Source of the DNA: Candidatus Pantoea bituminis
GTDB lineage: Bacteria; Pseudomonadota; Gammaproteobacteria; Enterobacterales; Enterobacteriaceae
Direction: 5' to 3'
Assembly (NCBI RefSeq): GCF_018842675.1
Contig: NZ_JAGTWO010000004.1
Span: 3,534,001 to 3,598,000 of the forward strand
DNA: 64,000 nt
The position numbers and the translations under genes are program-made. This document shows positions 1-9,714 of the stretch, one piece after another (positions within the stretch are counted from its first letter, which is position 1; the number at the start of each line of letters is the position of its first letter). The notes under the pieces are model-generated. The model did no database searches. It had not been told where the DNA came from and saw only the letters and a list, made by a program, of their open reading frames with translations.

Positions 1-78
1 CTTTTTCTTCCTTTATAGAGAAACCGGCGCAGTGTGGCGAAATGGCGGAAAGATTGCTTGTAGCAGATTGCGGTGATG

Positions 79-906
79 CTAGCGACGCATCACCTGTTTT
101 TGATAACGACCTGGCGTAATGCCATAACGTTGAGCAAAAGCACGCGTCAGATGTGCCTGATCGGTAAGTCCCACCGTTGCCGCCACGCTGGCCGCTGATT
201 CACCGCGCGCAAGCAATTGCTTGGCCTCATATAAACGATACGCCATCAACATTTGCTGTGGCGTGACATGAAAGTGCTCACGAAAAGCACGCAAAAAATG
301 CCACGGCGACAGTGATGCCAGCGCGGCTAACGATTCAAGCCGTACCGGCTCTGCAAGATTTGCGCGTAAATAGTCACGAACATGATCAAAGCGGTGCTGC
401 GCCTCTGGTTTTTGCTGAGCAGACATGCGGGCCAGCGGCCGCATCAGGCGAAATAATTCCGACAACAAGCTTTGCCGCGCCAATGCTGAATCCGCTTGCC
501 ATAGCGCAGTCAGGATTTGCGACAGCGGCTGCGCCAGGCGCAGGTCTGTAAGCATGGCCTCATTAAACCACCAGCCGCGATCGCCGGTTAATTCATCCAT
601 CAGTTGCGGCTGAATGTAGATCATCTGATAGCGCCAGCCTTCATCACAAGCTGATTCGCCAGTATGAAGTTCGTCAGGGTTCATCATCACCAACGAGTTT
701 TCCGGCGCCGTGTATTGTGTTCCGCGATAGCGAAAGCGCTGTGCACCCGACTCAATAGTGCCGATACCGAAGGCTTCATGGGTATGCGGTTCAAATGCAT
801 AGCGAGAGATGTGTGCCTGATAAAGTTCTACGCCCGGCAGCTCAGACAACTGCTGAAACTGCGCGCAATCTTTTTCACAGGGAAAAACGGCTGGAACGCC
901 TTCCAC
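79..906 (-). CDS. AraC-family transcriptional regulator
   Basis: A 275-residue protein with an N-terminal cupin-type sensor domain (about residues 15-140; the stretch PHTHEAFGIGTIESG is typical of AraC-type arabinose-binding domains) and a C-terminal pair of helix-turn-helix motifs (about 170-272) ending in the usual GITPGRYQ. I start it at a GTG because AGAGG lies six bases upstream. It is divergent from the isochorismatase-like gene, with about 130 bp between them, so it may control that gene; this is inference from position only. The ligand and regulon are unknown. The 78 bases downstream of its stop, at the window edge, show nothing recognisable. Confidence 0.85.
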   Translation of the reverse strand: MEGVPAVFPCEKDCAQFQQLSELPGVELYQAHISRYAFEPHTHEAFGIGTIESGAQRFRYRGTQYTAPENSLVMMNPDELHTGESACDEGWRYQMIYIQPQLMDELTGDRGWWFNEAMLTDLRLAQPLSQILTALWQADSALARQSLLSELFRLMRPLARMSAQQKPEAQHRFDHVRDYLRANLAEPVRLESLAALASLSPWHFLRAFREHFHVTPQQMLMAYRLYEAKQLLARGESAASVAATVGLTDQAHLTRAFAQRYGITPGRYQKQVMRR

Positions 907-1034
907 GACACACCTCTTGGTTACATTGAGTTTGTTTTACTAGCATGCATGTGAACGATGCTGAAATGCAAAAGTTTGCCAATGTCATCTCGCCAGGTAA
1001 CACTGCTTCGCTGATGCGTAAACGGAGTTTTAAC

Positions 1035-1556
1035 ATGGCACAGCGTGTTGTAATGGTAGTCGATATGCAAAACGGCGTTTTTGAAACGCCCCGCTTTGAT
1101 CAGGACGGTCGCGTCGCACGCATTAACCGCCTTATTCAACAATCCGACCTAACAATTTTTATCCAACACCGCGAAGGCAGCATGAAAGAAGGCGCGACTT
1201 CTTTTGATTTGCTGCCAGTACTGCATCAGCCTGCTCACGCACATTTCGTGACCAAAACGGCCTGCGACAGCTTTTGGCAAACGTCTCTAACCCAACGGTT
1301 AAATGAACTTTCTGTGAAAGCGTTCGTTATTTGTGGTTGCGCGACCGATTACTGCGTCGATACCACGATTAAAGTCGGTGCCAGCCTTGGCTATCGCATT
1401 ACCGTGGCGGCAGATGCGCATACCACGGCCGATCGTACTTTTGTCAGCGCAGAACAACTGATTAATCAACACAACGAGGTGTGGGCAGCGCTTTCACTGC
1501 CTGGCAATGTGCCACGTGTGCTGAGCTGTGATGCCATTTTGACAGAATGGTCATAA
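1035..1556 (+). CDS. Isochorismatase-like cysteine hydrolase
   Basis: A 173-residue cytosolic protein of the isochorismatase/nicotinamidase superfamily, which hydrolyses amides or vinyl ethers through an Asp-Lys-Cys triad. The sequence shows the triad: Asp10 in VVDMQNG, a Lys in HFVTKTACDSF, and the Cys of GCATDYCVDTT, with the usual preceding cis-peptide region. I chose the ATG preceded by GGAG (AACGGAGTTTTAAC) rather than the longer in-frame start at 945. The substrate cannot be told from sequence; nicotinamidase is unlikely because the protein is short and lacks an evident metal-binding DxHxxxH pattern. It ends at a bidirectional terminator shared with ssb. Confidence 0.85.
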   Translation: MAQRVVMVVDMQNGVFETPRFDQDGRVARINRLIQQSDLTIFIQHREGSMKEGATSFDLLPVLHQPAHAHFVTKTACDSFWQTSLTQRLNELSVKAFVICGCATDYCVDTTIKVGASLGYRITVAADAHTTADRTFVSAEQLINQHNEVWAALSLPGNVPRVLSCDAILTEWS

Positions 1557-1570
1557 TTGAAAAAGTTTAT

Positions 1571-1606
1571 AAAAGAAAAGGCCCAGCGAGCTGGGCCTTT
1601 TCTTTT
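1571..1606. terminator. Bidirectional intrinsic terminator
   Basis: The stem GGCCCAG/CTGGGCC with loop CGAG is flanked by A-rich and T-rich arms, so it can stop transcription from the hydrolase gene on the plus strand and from ssb on the minus strand. Confidence 0.85.
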
Positions 1607-1629
1607 GGTTTAACGCGAGTCCACAAAAA

Positions 1630-2181
1630 TCAGAACGGGATGTCGTCGTCAAAATCCATTGGAGGTTCATTATTGTTGCTTGCAGGTGCGCTCTGCTGCT
1701 GCGGACGAGATTGCGCGCCGCCGCTGAACTGATTACCGCCGCCCTGTGGCTGCTGCGGTTGGCCCCAACCGTTGTTGTTGTTGTTGCTTTGTCCGCCGCC
1801 AGCAGGTGCTGCTCCGCCAGCGCTGCCGCCTTGACGTCCACCCAACATTTGCATGGTGCCGCCTACGTTAACCACAACTTCAGTGGTGTAACGTTCCTGG
1901 CCGCCCTGATCCTGCCATTTACGCGTACGCAGTTGGCCTTCGATATAGACCTGGGAACCCTTACGCAGGTATTCACCGGCTACTTCGGCCAACTTGCCAA
2001 ACAGCACGACGCGGTGCCATTCGGTGATCTCTTTATTTTCACCGGTTTGTTTGTCTCGCCAGCTTTCCGACGTGGCCAGCGTAATGTTGGCGACAGCGCC
2101 ACCATTTGGCATGTAACGCACTTCCGGATCCTGACCCAGATTCCCGACAAGAATCACTTTGTTAACGCCACGACTGGCCAT
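1630..2181 (-). CDS. ssb: Single-stranded DNA-binding protein
   Basis: SSB coats single-stranded DNA in replication, recombination and repair and recruits partner proteins. The 183-residue protein has an N-terminal OB fold (about residues 5-110, beginning [20 protein letters not shown]). A low-complexity Gly/Gln/Asn linker follows, including [16 protein letters not shown]. It ends in the acidic tip DFDDDIPF that binds partner proteins. Length is close to the 178 residues of E. coli. It is divergent from uvrA, as in E. coli, with a LexA box in the shared interval that may affect both genes. Confidence 0.98.
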   Translation of the reverse strand: MASRGVNKVILVGNLGQDPEVRYMPNGGAVANITLATSESWRDKQTGENKEITEWHRVVLFGKLAEVAGEYLRKGSQVYIEGQLRTRKWQDQGGQERYTTEVVVNVGGTMQMLGGRQGGSAGGAAPAGGGQSNNNNNGWGQPQQPQGGGNQFSGGAQSRPQQQSAPASNNNEPPMDFDDDIPF

Positions 2182-2305
2182 GTTGCTGTCTCCCGATGAG
2201 TTAATGCTAAAAGTCTAAACGATCAATTCTAACACGTCCTGAATAGTGTTCCCACTTTAGAGCGGGGTTCCAATTTTGAACACTTAGCCACCAAAAGGCA
2301 AAGAC

Positions 2306-2325
2306 TACTGGATATTTATTCAGTC
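2306..2325. promoter_or_regulatory. LexA (SOS) box between ssb and uvrA
   Basis: TACTGGATATTTATTCAGTC fits the CTG-N10-CAG core with flanking TA. It lies about 80 bp upstream of uvrA, where E. coli also carries an SOS box in the ssb/uvrA divergent region. Confidence 0.85.
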
Positions 2326-2405
2326 TATTTTTTGTGCCATAATAATGCGTTTATTCTGGTCGTGTCGGCATGGCACGGCGAGTGCTGCTAATCCGGGAAA
2401 GGTGA

Positions 2406-5234
2406 ATGGATAAGATCGAAGTTCGTGGTGCTCGCACCCATAATTTGAAAAACATCAACCTGACCATTCCGCGTGACAAGCTCATTGTGGTAACCGGCCT
2501 TTCGGGTTCCGGTAAATCCTCTTTGGCTTTTGACACGCTGTATGCGGAAGGTCAACGCCGCTATGTAGAGTCGCTCTCTGCCTATGCGCGCCAGTTTCTT
2601 TCCTTAATGGAGAAGCCAGACGTCGATCATATCGAAGGTCTGTCGCCCGCTATCTCCATCGAGCAGAAATCGACTTCACACAACCCGCGCTCGACGGTCG
2701 GCACCATCACCGAAATACATGATTACCTGCGCTTGCTGTTTGCACGCGTGGGTGAACCGCGCTGCCCAGATCATGACGTCACGCTCGCGGCGCAAACTGT
2801 GAGCCAAATGGTCGATCAAGTCTTAGCGCAACCTGAAGGTCGCCGCTTGATGCTGTTGGCTCCGGTCGTGAAAGATCGTAAAGGTGAACATACCAAGACG
2901 CTGGAAAGCCTGGCGACACAAGGTTATATCCGCGCGCGTATTGACGGCGAAGTCTGCGATCTTTCCGATCCGCCTAAGCTTGAGCTTCAGAAAAAACACA
3001 CCATTGAAGTGGTCATTGATCGCTTCAAAGTGCGTGAGGATCTTTCAACTCGCCTGGCAGAATCGTTTGAAACCGCGTTAGGAATGTCTGGCGGCACGGC
3101 GATTGTTGCCGACATGGACGACAACGCAGCGGAAGAACTGCTGTTCTCAGCGAACTTTGCCTGCCCGATTTGCGGTTACAGCATGAGTGAGCTGGAGCCA
3201 CGCTTGTTCTCTTTTAATAACCCAGCCGGTGCCTGTCCAACGTGTGATGGCTTGGGCGTACAGCAATATTTTGATCCCGATCGTGTGGTGCAAAACAATG
3301 AGCTGTCGCTGGCTGGCGGCGCAATTCGTGGCTGGGATCGTCGCAACTTTTACTATTTCCAGATGCTGCGCTCACTGGCTGAGCACCTCGATTTCGACAT
3401 CGAAGCGCCATTTGGCAGCCTGAAAGAGAACGTGCAGCAAGTGATTCTGTACGGCTCAGGTAAAGAGAGTATCGAATTCAAGTACATCAACGATCGCGGT
3501 GACACGTCTGTACGTCGCCATCCGTTTGAAGGCGTACTGAACAATATGGAACGTCGTTATAAAGAGACCGAATCTTCAGCGGTACGTGAAGAGTTGGCGA
3601 AGTTTATCAGCAACCGCGCCTGCGCCAGTTGCGAAGGCACGCGTCTGCGCCGTGAAGCGCGTCACGTCTATCTTGAAAACACCACATTACCTACGATCTC
3701 TGATATGAGCATCGGTCATGCGATGTCGTTTTTTGAGAACCTTAAGCTAAGCGGGCAACGCGCTCAAATTGCTGAAAAAGTGTTGAAAGAGATCGGCGAT
3801 CGCCTGAGCTTCCTGGTGAATGTCGGGCTCAATTATCTCTCTATGTCGCGTTCCGCAGAGACGTTATCCGGTGGTGAAGCACAGCGTATTCGTCTGGCTA
3901 GCCAGATCGGTGCGGGCCTGGTTGGCGTTATGTATGTGTTGGATGAGCCGTCAATTGGTTTGCATCAGCGCGATAACGAACGTCTGCTCGGCACCTTGAT
4001 TCATCTGCGCGATCTGGGTAATACCGTGATTGTGGTTGAGCATGATGAAGATGCTATTCGCGCCGCTGACCATGTGATCGACATCGGTCCAGGCGCAGGT
4101 GTGCATGGCGGTGAGATTGTTGCCGAAGGCACCGTTGATGAAATCATGGCAGAAGAGGCGTCATTAACCGGTCAGTTCCTGAGCGGAAAACGTGAAATTG
4201 CTGTGCCGCAAGAACGGGTGAAAGGCGATCCAACCAAAGTATTGAAAGTCACTGGCGCACGCGGTAACAACCTGAAGGATGTGACGCTAACGCTACCGGT
4301 TGGCCTGTTTACATGTATCACCGGCGTGTCCGGTTCCGGTAAATCAACGCTGATCAACGATACGCTGTTTCCGATTGCTCAGCGCGCGCTTAACGGTGCG
4401 ACCATTGCCGAACCCGCAGCGTATCGCGAGGTTCACGGGCTAGAGCATTTCGATAAAGTTATCGATATCGATCAAAGCCCAATTGGTCGTACACCGCGTT
4501 CTAACCCGGCGACTTATACCGGCATCTTTACGCCGGTACGTGAATTGTTTGCCGGCGTTCCCGAATCGCGTTCGCGCGGCTATAACCCGGGACGTTTTAG
4601 CTTCAACGTGCGGGGCGGCCGCTGTGAAGCCTGTCAGGGCGATGGCGTTATCAAGGTAGAAATGCACTTTCTGCCCGACATTTACGTGCCCTGCGACCAG
4701 TGCAAAGGTAAACGCTATAACCGCGAAACGCTGGAAGTTAAGTACAAAGGCAAAAGCATCCATGAAGTGCTGGAGATGACCATTGAAGAAGCGCGTGAGT
4801 TCTTTGATGCCGTTCCGGCGCTGGCGCGTAAGCTACAAACGCTGATGGATGTTGGCCTGTCGTACATCCGTCTTGGGCAGTCCGCAACGACGCTTTCAGG
4901 CGGTGAAGCACAGCGTGTGAAACTGGCGCGTGAGTTGTCAAAACGCGGCACCGGCCAAACGCTCTATATTCTGGATGAGCCAACCACCGGCCTGCACTTT
5001 GCCGATATTCAGCAGTTGCTGGAAGTGCTGCATCAGCTGCGTGACCAGGGCAATACCATTGTGGTGATTGAACACAATCTTGACGTGGTCAAAACCGCTG
5101 ACTGGATTGTTGATCTGGGGCCAGAAGGCGGCAGCGGCGGCGGTGAAATATTGGTTGCTGGCACACCGGAAACGGTAGCGGAGTGCGAGAAATCGCATAC
5201 CGCTCGCTTCCTCAAGCCATTATTGAAGAAGTAA
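2406..5234 (+). CDS. uvrA: UvrABC excinuclease subunit A
   Basis: UvrA is the damage-recognition ATPase of nucleotide excision repair; a dimer loads UvrB at lesions. The 942 residues contain two ABC modules, each with a Walker A motif ([12 protein letters not shown] near residue 31 and [11 protein letters not shown] near 640) and a signature motif (LSGGEAQR in both halves). The zinc-binding cysteine pairs are visible (CPIC/CPTC in the first half, CEAC/CDQC in the second). Length matches the roughly 940-residue enterobacterial form. The ATG at 2406 is preceded by GGGAAAGGTGA. The upstream SOS box implies LexA control. Confidence 0.99.
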   Translation: MDKIEVRGARTHNLKNINLTIPRDKLIVVTGLSGSGKSSLAFDTLYAEGQRRYVESLSAYARQFLSLMEKPDVDHIEGLSPAISIEQKSTSHNPRSTVGTITEIHDYLRLLFARVGEPRCPDHDVTLAAQTVSQMVDQVLAQPEGRRLMLLAPVVKDRKGEHTKTLESLATQGYIRARIDGEVCDLSDPPKLELQKKHTIEVVIDRFKVREDLSTRLAESFETALGMSGGTAIVADMDDNAAEELLFSANFACPICGYSMSELEPRLFSFNNPAGACPTCDGLGVQQYFDPDRVVQNNELSLAGGAIRGWDRRNFYYFQMLRSLAEHLDFDIEAPFGSLKENVQQVILYGSGKESIEFKYINDRGDTSVRRHPFEGVLNNMERRYKETESSAVREELAKFISNRACASCEGTRLRREARHVYLENTTLPTISDMSIGHAMSFFENLKLSGQRAQIAEKVLKEIGDRLSFLVNVGLNYLSMSRSAETLSGGEAQRIRLASQIGAGLVGVMYVLDEPSIGLHQRDNERLLGTLIHLRDLGNTVIVVEHDEDAIRAADHVIDIGPGAGVHGGEIVAEGTVDEIMAEEASLTGQFLSGKREIAVPQERVKGDPTKVLKVTGARGNNLKDVTLTLPVGLFTCITGVSGSGKSTLINDTLFPIAQRALNGATIAEPAAYREVHGLEHFDKVIDIDQSPIGRTPRSNPATYTGIFTPVRELFAGVPESRSRGYNPGRFSFNVRGGRCEACQGDGVIKVEMHFLPDIYVPCDQCKGKRYNRETLEVKYKGKSIHEVLEMTIEEAREFFDAVPALARKLQTLMDVGLSYIRLGQSATTLSGGEAQRVKLARELSKRGTGQTLYILDEPTTGLHFADIQQLLEVLHQLRDQGNTIVVIEHNLDVVKTADWIVDLGPEGGSGGGEILVAGTPETVAECEKSHTARFLKPLLKK

Positions 5235-5241
5235 ATCTTTC

Positions 5242-5269
5242 AGGCCCGCCTCGTGCGGGCCTTGTTTTT
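5242..5269 (+). terminator. Intrinsic terminator of uvrA
   Basis: An 8-bp perfect stem AGGCCCGC/GCGGGCCT with a five-base loop is followed by TGTTTTT, eight bases after the uvrA stop codon. Confidence 0.9.
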
Positions 5270-5466
5270 AGTCCTGCACAATTGCCCCGAGAAATGCAGA
5301 ATCAGGCAAGATTCAAACATGTATAGGCATATACGCTTTCGGCATCCCTGACTATCCTTAAGCGTTCCTCTTTGGCACGCCTTTCGCGTCGCCCTATTTG
5401 CAGCTGTTCTGCCCTGCTGCACTTATCTAAAAATCATCACGACACATCGACGAAACTGGAGACACC

Positions 5467-6531
5467 ATGAATATCACGCATGCGTATGCTGCTCAGGATG
5501 CTAAATCCAAACTCGCACCGTTCGATTTCAAACCACGCGAACTCCGCGCACATGATGTGCAACTTGACGTTTTGTACTGTGGCGTTTGCCACTCAGACCT
5601 TCATCAGGCTCGTAACGAATGGCGAAACACTATTTTCCCTGTGGTGCCAGGTCATGAAATTGTGGGTCGCGTCACCGCTGTGGGTGCAGATACTCAGAAA
5701 TACAAAGTGGGTGATTTGGTTGGCGTGGGTTGTATGGTCGATTCCTGCCGCAGCTGTCCAAGCTGCCAGGAAGGCCTGGAACAATATTGTGAAAACGGTT
5801 TTGTTGGCACCTATAACGGTGAAGACCGCGAAACCGGCGCAATCACTTACGGTGGCTACTCAACCTCAATGGTCGTAGATGAAGGCTTTGTGCTGCGTAT
5901 TCCAGAAAACCTGGAACTGGCGGGCGTTGCGCCGCTGCTATGCGCAGGCATCACTACCTATTCGCCGTTGCGCCACTGGAATGTTGGCCCTGGCAAAAAA
6001 GTAGGTATCGTGGGTTTGGGTGGTTTAGGCCACATGGGCGTGAAAATTGCGCACGCGATGGGCGCGCATGTTGTGCTGTTCACCACTTCGCCGTCAAAAA
6101 TCGAAGATGGTAAACGTCTGGGCGCTGACGAAGTCGTGGTCTCAAAAGACGCGGATCAAATGGCGCAGCACACCAACAGCTTCGACTTTATTCTCAATAC
6201 CGTTGCGGCTCAGCACGATCTGAACCCTTTTATCGCTTTACTGAAGCGCGACGGCAACATGACGCTGGTTGGTGCACCGGAACACGATCACCCTGCTCCA
6301 CAAGTATTTAACCTGATTTTTAAACGTCGCAGCATTGCAGGCTCACTGATTGGTGGTATCGCTGAAACGCAAGAGATGCTGGATTTCTGTGGCAAGCATG
6401 GCATTACCTCAGACATTGAACTGATTGCCATTAATCAGATTAATGAAGCCTATGAGCGCATGTTAAAGAGTGATGTGAAGTATCGTTTTGTTATCGATAT
6501 CAAAACATTACGTGAAGAAACCGCTGCTTAA
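5467..6531 (+). CDS. Zinc-dependent NAD(P) alcohol dehydrogenase, YahK/CAD type
   Basis: A 354-residue medium-chain dehydrogenase, probably a cytosolic NADPH-dependent aldehyde reductase like E. coli YahK, which it resembles throughout (LLCAGITTYSPLRHW, FDFILNTVAA). Catalytic zinc ligands appear in CGVCHSD and in PGHE (His63, Glu64). A structural zinc cluster of four Cys lies at about 97-115. The Rossmann motif is GLGGLGHMG near residue 183. The start follows CTGGAGACACC. The roughly 200-bp upstream gap holds only its promoter region; no operator was recognised. I do not assign the yahK symbol because the genomic setting differs from E. coli. Confidence 0.9.
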   Translation: MNITHAYAAQDAKSKLAPFDFKPRELRAHDVQLDVLYCGVCHSDLHQARNEWRNTIFPVVPGHEIVGRVTAVGADTQKYKVGDLVGVGCMVDSCRSCPSCQEGLEQYCENGFVGTYNGEDRETGAITYGGYSTSMVVDEGFVLRIPENLELAGVAPLLCAGITTYSPLRHWNVGPGKKVGIVGLGGLGHMGVKIAHAMGAHVVLFTTSPSKIEDGKRLGADEVVVSKDADQMAQHTNSFDFILNTVAAQHDLNPFIALLKRDGNMTLVGAPEHDHPAPQVFNLIFKRRSIAGSLIGGIAETQEMLDFCGKHGITSDIELIAINQINEAYERMLKSDVKYRFVIDIKTLREETAA

Positions 6532-6553
6532 GCCTGACGCCGCTGAACCATCA

Positions 6554-6590
6554 GGTCCTCGTCTGTATTACTGGCGAGGACCGCTGTTTT
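6554..6590 (+). terminator. Intrinsic terminator of the alcohol dehydrogenase gene
   Basis: The stem GGTCCTCG/CGAGGACC with a 13-base loop is followed by GCTGTTTT, between this gene and the convergent yjbR. Confidence 0.75.
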
Positions 6591-6594
6591 ACTT

Positions 6595-6918
6595 TTACTT
6601 TGCTGTTCCCGCCTGCTGATAAGAAGCATCAACCAGATAGTAGATCTGCGAGTCCTTCAACGAGCCATCCAGAAAGAGTGTATTCCAGTGCGACTTATTA
6701 AGATGTTCGCTGGGGAAAACATCTTTGTGTTCTTCACGCATTAAGTCTGCCAGGGCAGGTGTCGATTTCAGTGACACCGCAGGACGTCCTTCGACATCGT
6801 GAACCATGGCAAACAGCATGCCATCGCATTTAATTTGCGTTGCTTTCCAGTCGCTGTGTACGCTCTGTTCCGCGCCAGGTTTGCTCATGCAATAGGTCAA
6901 TAACTCCGAAGTATTCAT
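6595..6918 (-). CDS. yjbR: MmcQ/YjbR-family protein
   Basis: A 107-residue protein of the MmcQ/YjbR family, a small CyaY-like/DNA-binding-like fold of unsettled function. It matches E. coli YjbR nearly residue for residue at the start (SELLxYCMxKPGAEQSVHxD) and in HLNKSHW and SQIYYLVDASYQQA. The start Met is set by that similarity and lies two bases after the yjbQ stop codon (TGA-GG-ATG), so translation is probably coupled to yjbQ. It is about 10 residues shorter at the C-terminus than E. coli YjbR. Confidence 0.9.
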   Translation of the reverse strand: MNTSELLTYCMSKPGAEQSVHSDWKATQIKCDGMLFAMVHDVEGRPAVSLKSTPALADLMREEHKDVFPSEHLNKSHWNTLFLDGSLKDSQIYYLVDASYQQAGTAK

Positions 6919-6920
6919 CC

Positions 6921-7337
6921 TCATTCCCCTTGTAAGGTGGCGACGATTCGCCTCGCACCGCCATGTATGCGGTGTTCTCCCAGCCAAATACCTTGCCAGG
7001 TTCCCAGTACCAGCTTTCCTCGCTGAACTGGCAACAGCAACGAAACACCTAACGTCGATGATTTAATATGCGCAGGCATGTCATCGCGACCTTCATAATC
7101 ATGCTGATAAGGCGCATCTTCTGGGACGTGGCGCATGAAATGTTGTTCCATATCGCTACGCACCGTGGGATCGCAATTTTCATTTAGCGTTAACGATGCC
7201 GAGGTATGCTGCAACAGCAAATGCAGTAGTCCGGTTTTGATTTCAGCCAGCGCAGGCAGCTGATCGACAATCTCTTCAGTAACTAAATGAAACCCGCGTT
7301 GTCTGGCGTTCAGCGTTAAGGTTTGTTGATACCACAT
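6921..7337 (-). CDS. yjbQ: YjbQ (UPF0047) family protein
   Basis: A 138-residue protein of the UPF0047/YjbQ family, known for a compact fold and weak promiscuous thiamine-phosphate-synthase activity in E. coli; its physiological role is not settled. Conserved family features are visible: [18 protein letters not shown] with the family His, and HIKSSTLG. It is the first gene of a two-gene unit with yjbR. The 270 bp upstream separate it from tyrB and hold the tyrB terminator. Confidence 0.93.
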   Translation of the reverse strand: MWYQQTLTLNARQRGFHLVTEEIVDQLPALAEIKTGLLHLLLQHTSASLTLNENCDPTVRSDMEQHFMRHVPEDAPYQHDYEGRDDMPAHIKSSTLGVSLLLPVQRGKLVLGTWQGIWLGEHRIHGGARRIVATLQGE

Positions 7338-7558
7338 GCTTTTTCCCTAAATCGGTTACACCTTTTAAGTGTGCAGCATGTCGCGAAAAGGTAAACCCTG
7401 CAGGGAAATTAAATAAAAGGTCGAAGGTGCGGGGATTGTTTCGAGATGGGTACGCGGATCGCGCAAACAGCGGCCGTTGAAAACGCTAAACCTGATATTA
7501 ACACGCACTCAGGTTCCCACAAGAGCGGTCTCCTTTATCGTGGCGGCTAAAAAAACGG

Positions 7559-7589
7559 TAAAAAAACCGCCGAACGACGCCGACGGTTT
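7559..7589 (-). terminator. Intrinsic terminator of tyrB
   Basis: Read on the minus strand, AAACCGTCGGCG and CGGCGGTTT form a hairpin followed by a T run, 18 bases past the tyrB stop. Confidence 0.75.
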
Positions 7590-7606
7590 GTTTCTTTTCG
7601 TAAGAT

Positions 7607-8800
7607 TTACATCACCGCAGCAAACGCTTCAGCCACCTGATGTACGTTTTTACTGTTGAGGCCAGCAACACACATACGGCCACTTCCTACCAGATAAATG
7701 CCAAACTCTTCACGTAAACGATCAACCTGCTCGGCGCTTAAACCGGTATAGCTAAACATGCCGCGTTGCTTCAGCAAATAATCGAAGTTTTGACCCGGCA
7801 AAGCGGTGCTTAATACCTGCACCAGTGCTTTACGCATGTCCAGAATACGCAAACGCATCGCTTCCACTTCTGCTAACCAGCTGGCTTTTAAGGCAGCGTC
7901 ATTCAGCACGCGCGCAACAATCTGTGCGCCGAAGTTCGGTGGGCTTGAGTAGTTACGACGCACAGTCGCTTTCAGCTGACCCAGTACGCGGCTTGATTCT
8001 TCAGCACTTTCGCAGACGATAGACAATCCGCCTACACGCTCGCCATACAGTGAGAAGATTTTAGAGAACGAGTTGCTGACTAACGCTGGCAAACCTGCCG
8101 CCGCAATTTTGCGGATAGCGTAAGCATCTTCTTCCATGCCTGCGCCGAAGCCCTGATAAGCGATATCAAGGAATGGAATCAGCTCCTGCGCCTTCAACAC
8201 TTCAGTGGTTTGATCCCACTGTGCGTTGGTCAGATCAGCACCGGTTGGGTTATGACAGCATGGATGCAGTAACACGATACTTTGCTTAGGCAGCGTTTTC
8301 AGTTTTTCAATAAAGGCTTCAAAACGTACGCCGTTAGTTTCAGCGTCGTACCATGGATAAGTATTTACCTCAAAACCTGCACCATTGAAGATAGCAACAT
8401 GGTTTTCCCAGGTTGGATCGCTCACCCAGACATTGGATTGCGGAAAATAGCGCTTGAGGAAATCAGCACCGACTTTCAGTGCGCCCGATCCGCCCAGCGT
8501 TTGGATGGAGGTTACACGGCCTGCTTTTAGCATTGGGTGTTCAGCACCAAACAGCAGCGGTGCAATCGCGTTACGGTAAGGATTCAAGCCTTCCATCGGC
8601 AGGTAGAGCGAAGCCTGCTGCGGCTCGGCATGCAGCTGTTCTTCCGCTGCGGCAACGGCCTGCAACTGAGGAATAATGCCGTGCTCGTCGTAATAGAGCC
8701 CAATGCTGAGGTTAACTTTATGTTCGCGAGGATCCTGTTTAAAGGCTTCCATCAGCGACAGAATCGGGTCGCCGGCATAGGCATCAACGTTTTGAAACAC
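7607..8800 (-). CDS. tyrB: Aromatic-amino-acid aminotransferase (tyrosine aminotransferase)
   Basis: A PLP-dependent fold-type I transaminase that makes Tyr, Phe and Leu from their keto acids in the cytosol. Motifs seen: [13 protein letters not shown] (Asn/Tyr-side PLP contacts), the PLP-Lys segment [17 protein letters not shown], and [13 protein letters not shown] start it at a GTG ([10 protein letters not shown]) with GGAG nine bases upstream, which gives exactly 397 residues as in E. coli; an ATG five codons earlier is possible but less likely. In E. coli the upstream neighbour is alr; here it is a YitT-like gene. No convincing TyrR box was found. Confidence 0.96.
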   Translation of the reverse strand: MFQNVDAYAGDPILSLMEAFKQDPREHKVNLSIGLYYDEHGIIPQLQAVAAAEEQLHAEPQQASLYLPMEGLNPYRNAIAPLLFGAEHPMLKAGRVTSIQTLGGSGALKVGADFLKRYFPQSNVWVSDPTWENHVAIFNGAGFEVNTYPWYDAETNGVRFEAFIEKLKTLPKQSIVLLHPCCHNPTGADLTNAQWDQTTEVLKAQELIPFLDIAYQGFGAGMEEDAYAIRKIAAAGLPALVSNSFSKIFSLYGERVGGLSIVCESAEESSRVLGQLKATVRRNYSSPPNFGAQIVARVLNDAALKASWLAEVEAMRLRILDMRKALVQVLSTALPGQNFDYLLKQRGMFSYTGLSAEQVDRLREEFGIYLVGSGRMCVAGLNSKNVHQVAEAFAAVM

Positions 8801-8860
8801 GGTGCAGATCTCCATGATTGGTCTTGTTAAGCAGGGAATGTAAGCAGATCACTTGTCTCA

Positions 8861-9475
8861 TTAAACCATGTAGCGTCCAGGACGATGGTTCATAGCGATA
8901 ATCAGATTAAGAATTACCGCGCCTGCTATCGAGGCGAGCAATATTGGCATGCTGACCACGAACAGCGACGCCAGCACCACACAGGTGTCGACTGCCATTT
9001 GCAGTTTACCGGCACGGATACCAAAACGATCCTGCAGCCAGAGCGCCAGAATATTGATGCCGCCGAGGCTGGCTTTATGACGAAACAACACTATAAACCC
9101 AATCCCCATGATTACGTTACCGAACAATGTCGCATAAAACGGATCGAGGTTGGAAAAGTGAACGAACAGCGGATGAAGGTGAGTGAAGAGTGAAACTAAC
9201 CCCACAGCGCAAAACGTTTTAAGCGTAAATTCCCAGCCCATGCGGCGCACAGCCAACCAGTAAAATGGCAGGTTGATCAGAAAAAATGCGCTACCAAATG
9301 ACAGCGGGGAGATATAGCTGATCAGGAAAGCGATGCCGGCGGTGCTGCCGGTTAAGGCGCCCGCTTGCTTCAGCATAATGACGCCAAACGACACCATTAA
9401 TGTGCCCATCACTATCGCCAGCGCATCTTCTATACGGGAATGGGGAATACGGGAAGGTTGAACAACGTTATCCAT
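8861..9475 (-). CDS. YitT-family integral membrane protein
   Basis: About 204 residues with five or six hydrophobic segments (for example LAIVMGTLMVSFGVIML, FGSAFFLINLPFYWLAV, LFGNVIMGIGFIVLF). The glycine-rich ALTGSTAGIAFLISY and KASLGGINILALWLQDRFG are typical of the YitT/YczE (DUF161) family. Its function is unknown; transport is suspected for the family. I chose the Met of MDNVVQPS as start because the longer frame adds an unlikely N-terminus. The upstream 240 bp carry two perfect inverted repeats next to an Lrp-type regulator gene, so that regulator probably controls it. Confidence 0.85.
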   Translation of the reverse strand: MDNVVQPSRIPHSRIEDALAIVMGTLMVSFGVIMLKQAGALTGSTAGIAFLISYISPLSFGSAFFLINLPFYWLAVRRMGWEFTLKTFCAVGLVSLFTHLHPLFVHFSNLDPFYATLFGNVIMGIGFIVLFRHKASLGGINILALWLQDRFGIRAGKLQMAVDTCVVLASLFVVSMPILLASIAGAVILNLIIAMNHRPGRYMV

Positions 9476-9601
9476 GGGTGTTTTCTCATTGCAAATGATG
9501 CGGTTCAAATGCAAAAAACGCACCATACCGACAACGTTTTTCTGCTGTCGGCAGGTGCCAGCGATTATCCCATTGATATCTAAGGCGCTTTATTGCAGGT
9601 T

Positions 9602-9695
9602 TTTGTGCATGAATATCAATTAAACCGTCAAATCATGCACAAATTCTTTTTTGGTGCGCGTTTTTTGCATTAATTGCCAACATTCTGCACCAAAA
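9602..9695. promoter_or_regulatory. Double inverted repeat, candidate Lrp-type operator array
   Basis: Two perfect inverted repeats lie in tandem. TTTGTGCATGA (9602-9612) pairs with TCATGCACAAA (9633-9643). TTTTGGTGC (9649-9657) pairs with GCACCAAAA (9687-9695). All four arms share the core TTTKGTGC in one orientation or the other. The spacing suggests repeated half-sites for an oligomeric regulator in front of the YitT-like gene. Binding by the neighbouring Lrp-type protein is inference. Confidence 0.6.
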
Positions 9696-9714
9696 CCGCA
9701 CATCACGCACTGTT

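Noticed and set aside
1711..2199. A 162-codon frame antisense to ssb
   Set aside because: It mirrors the low-complexity linker and OB fold of ssb; codon pattern follows ssb on the other strand.
7477..7659. A 60-codon plus-strand frame between yjbQ and tyrB
   Set aside because: It runs through the tyrB terminator into the 3' end of tyrB in antisense and has no supporting feature.
8801..8860. TyrR box upstream of tyrB
   Set aside because: TGTAAGCAGATCACTT has only one good half-site and does not fit TGTAAA-N6-TTTACA.
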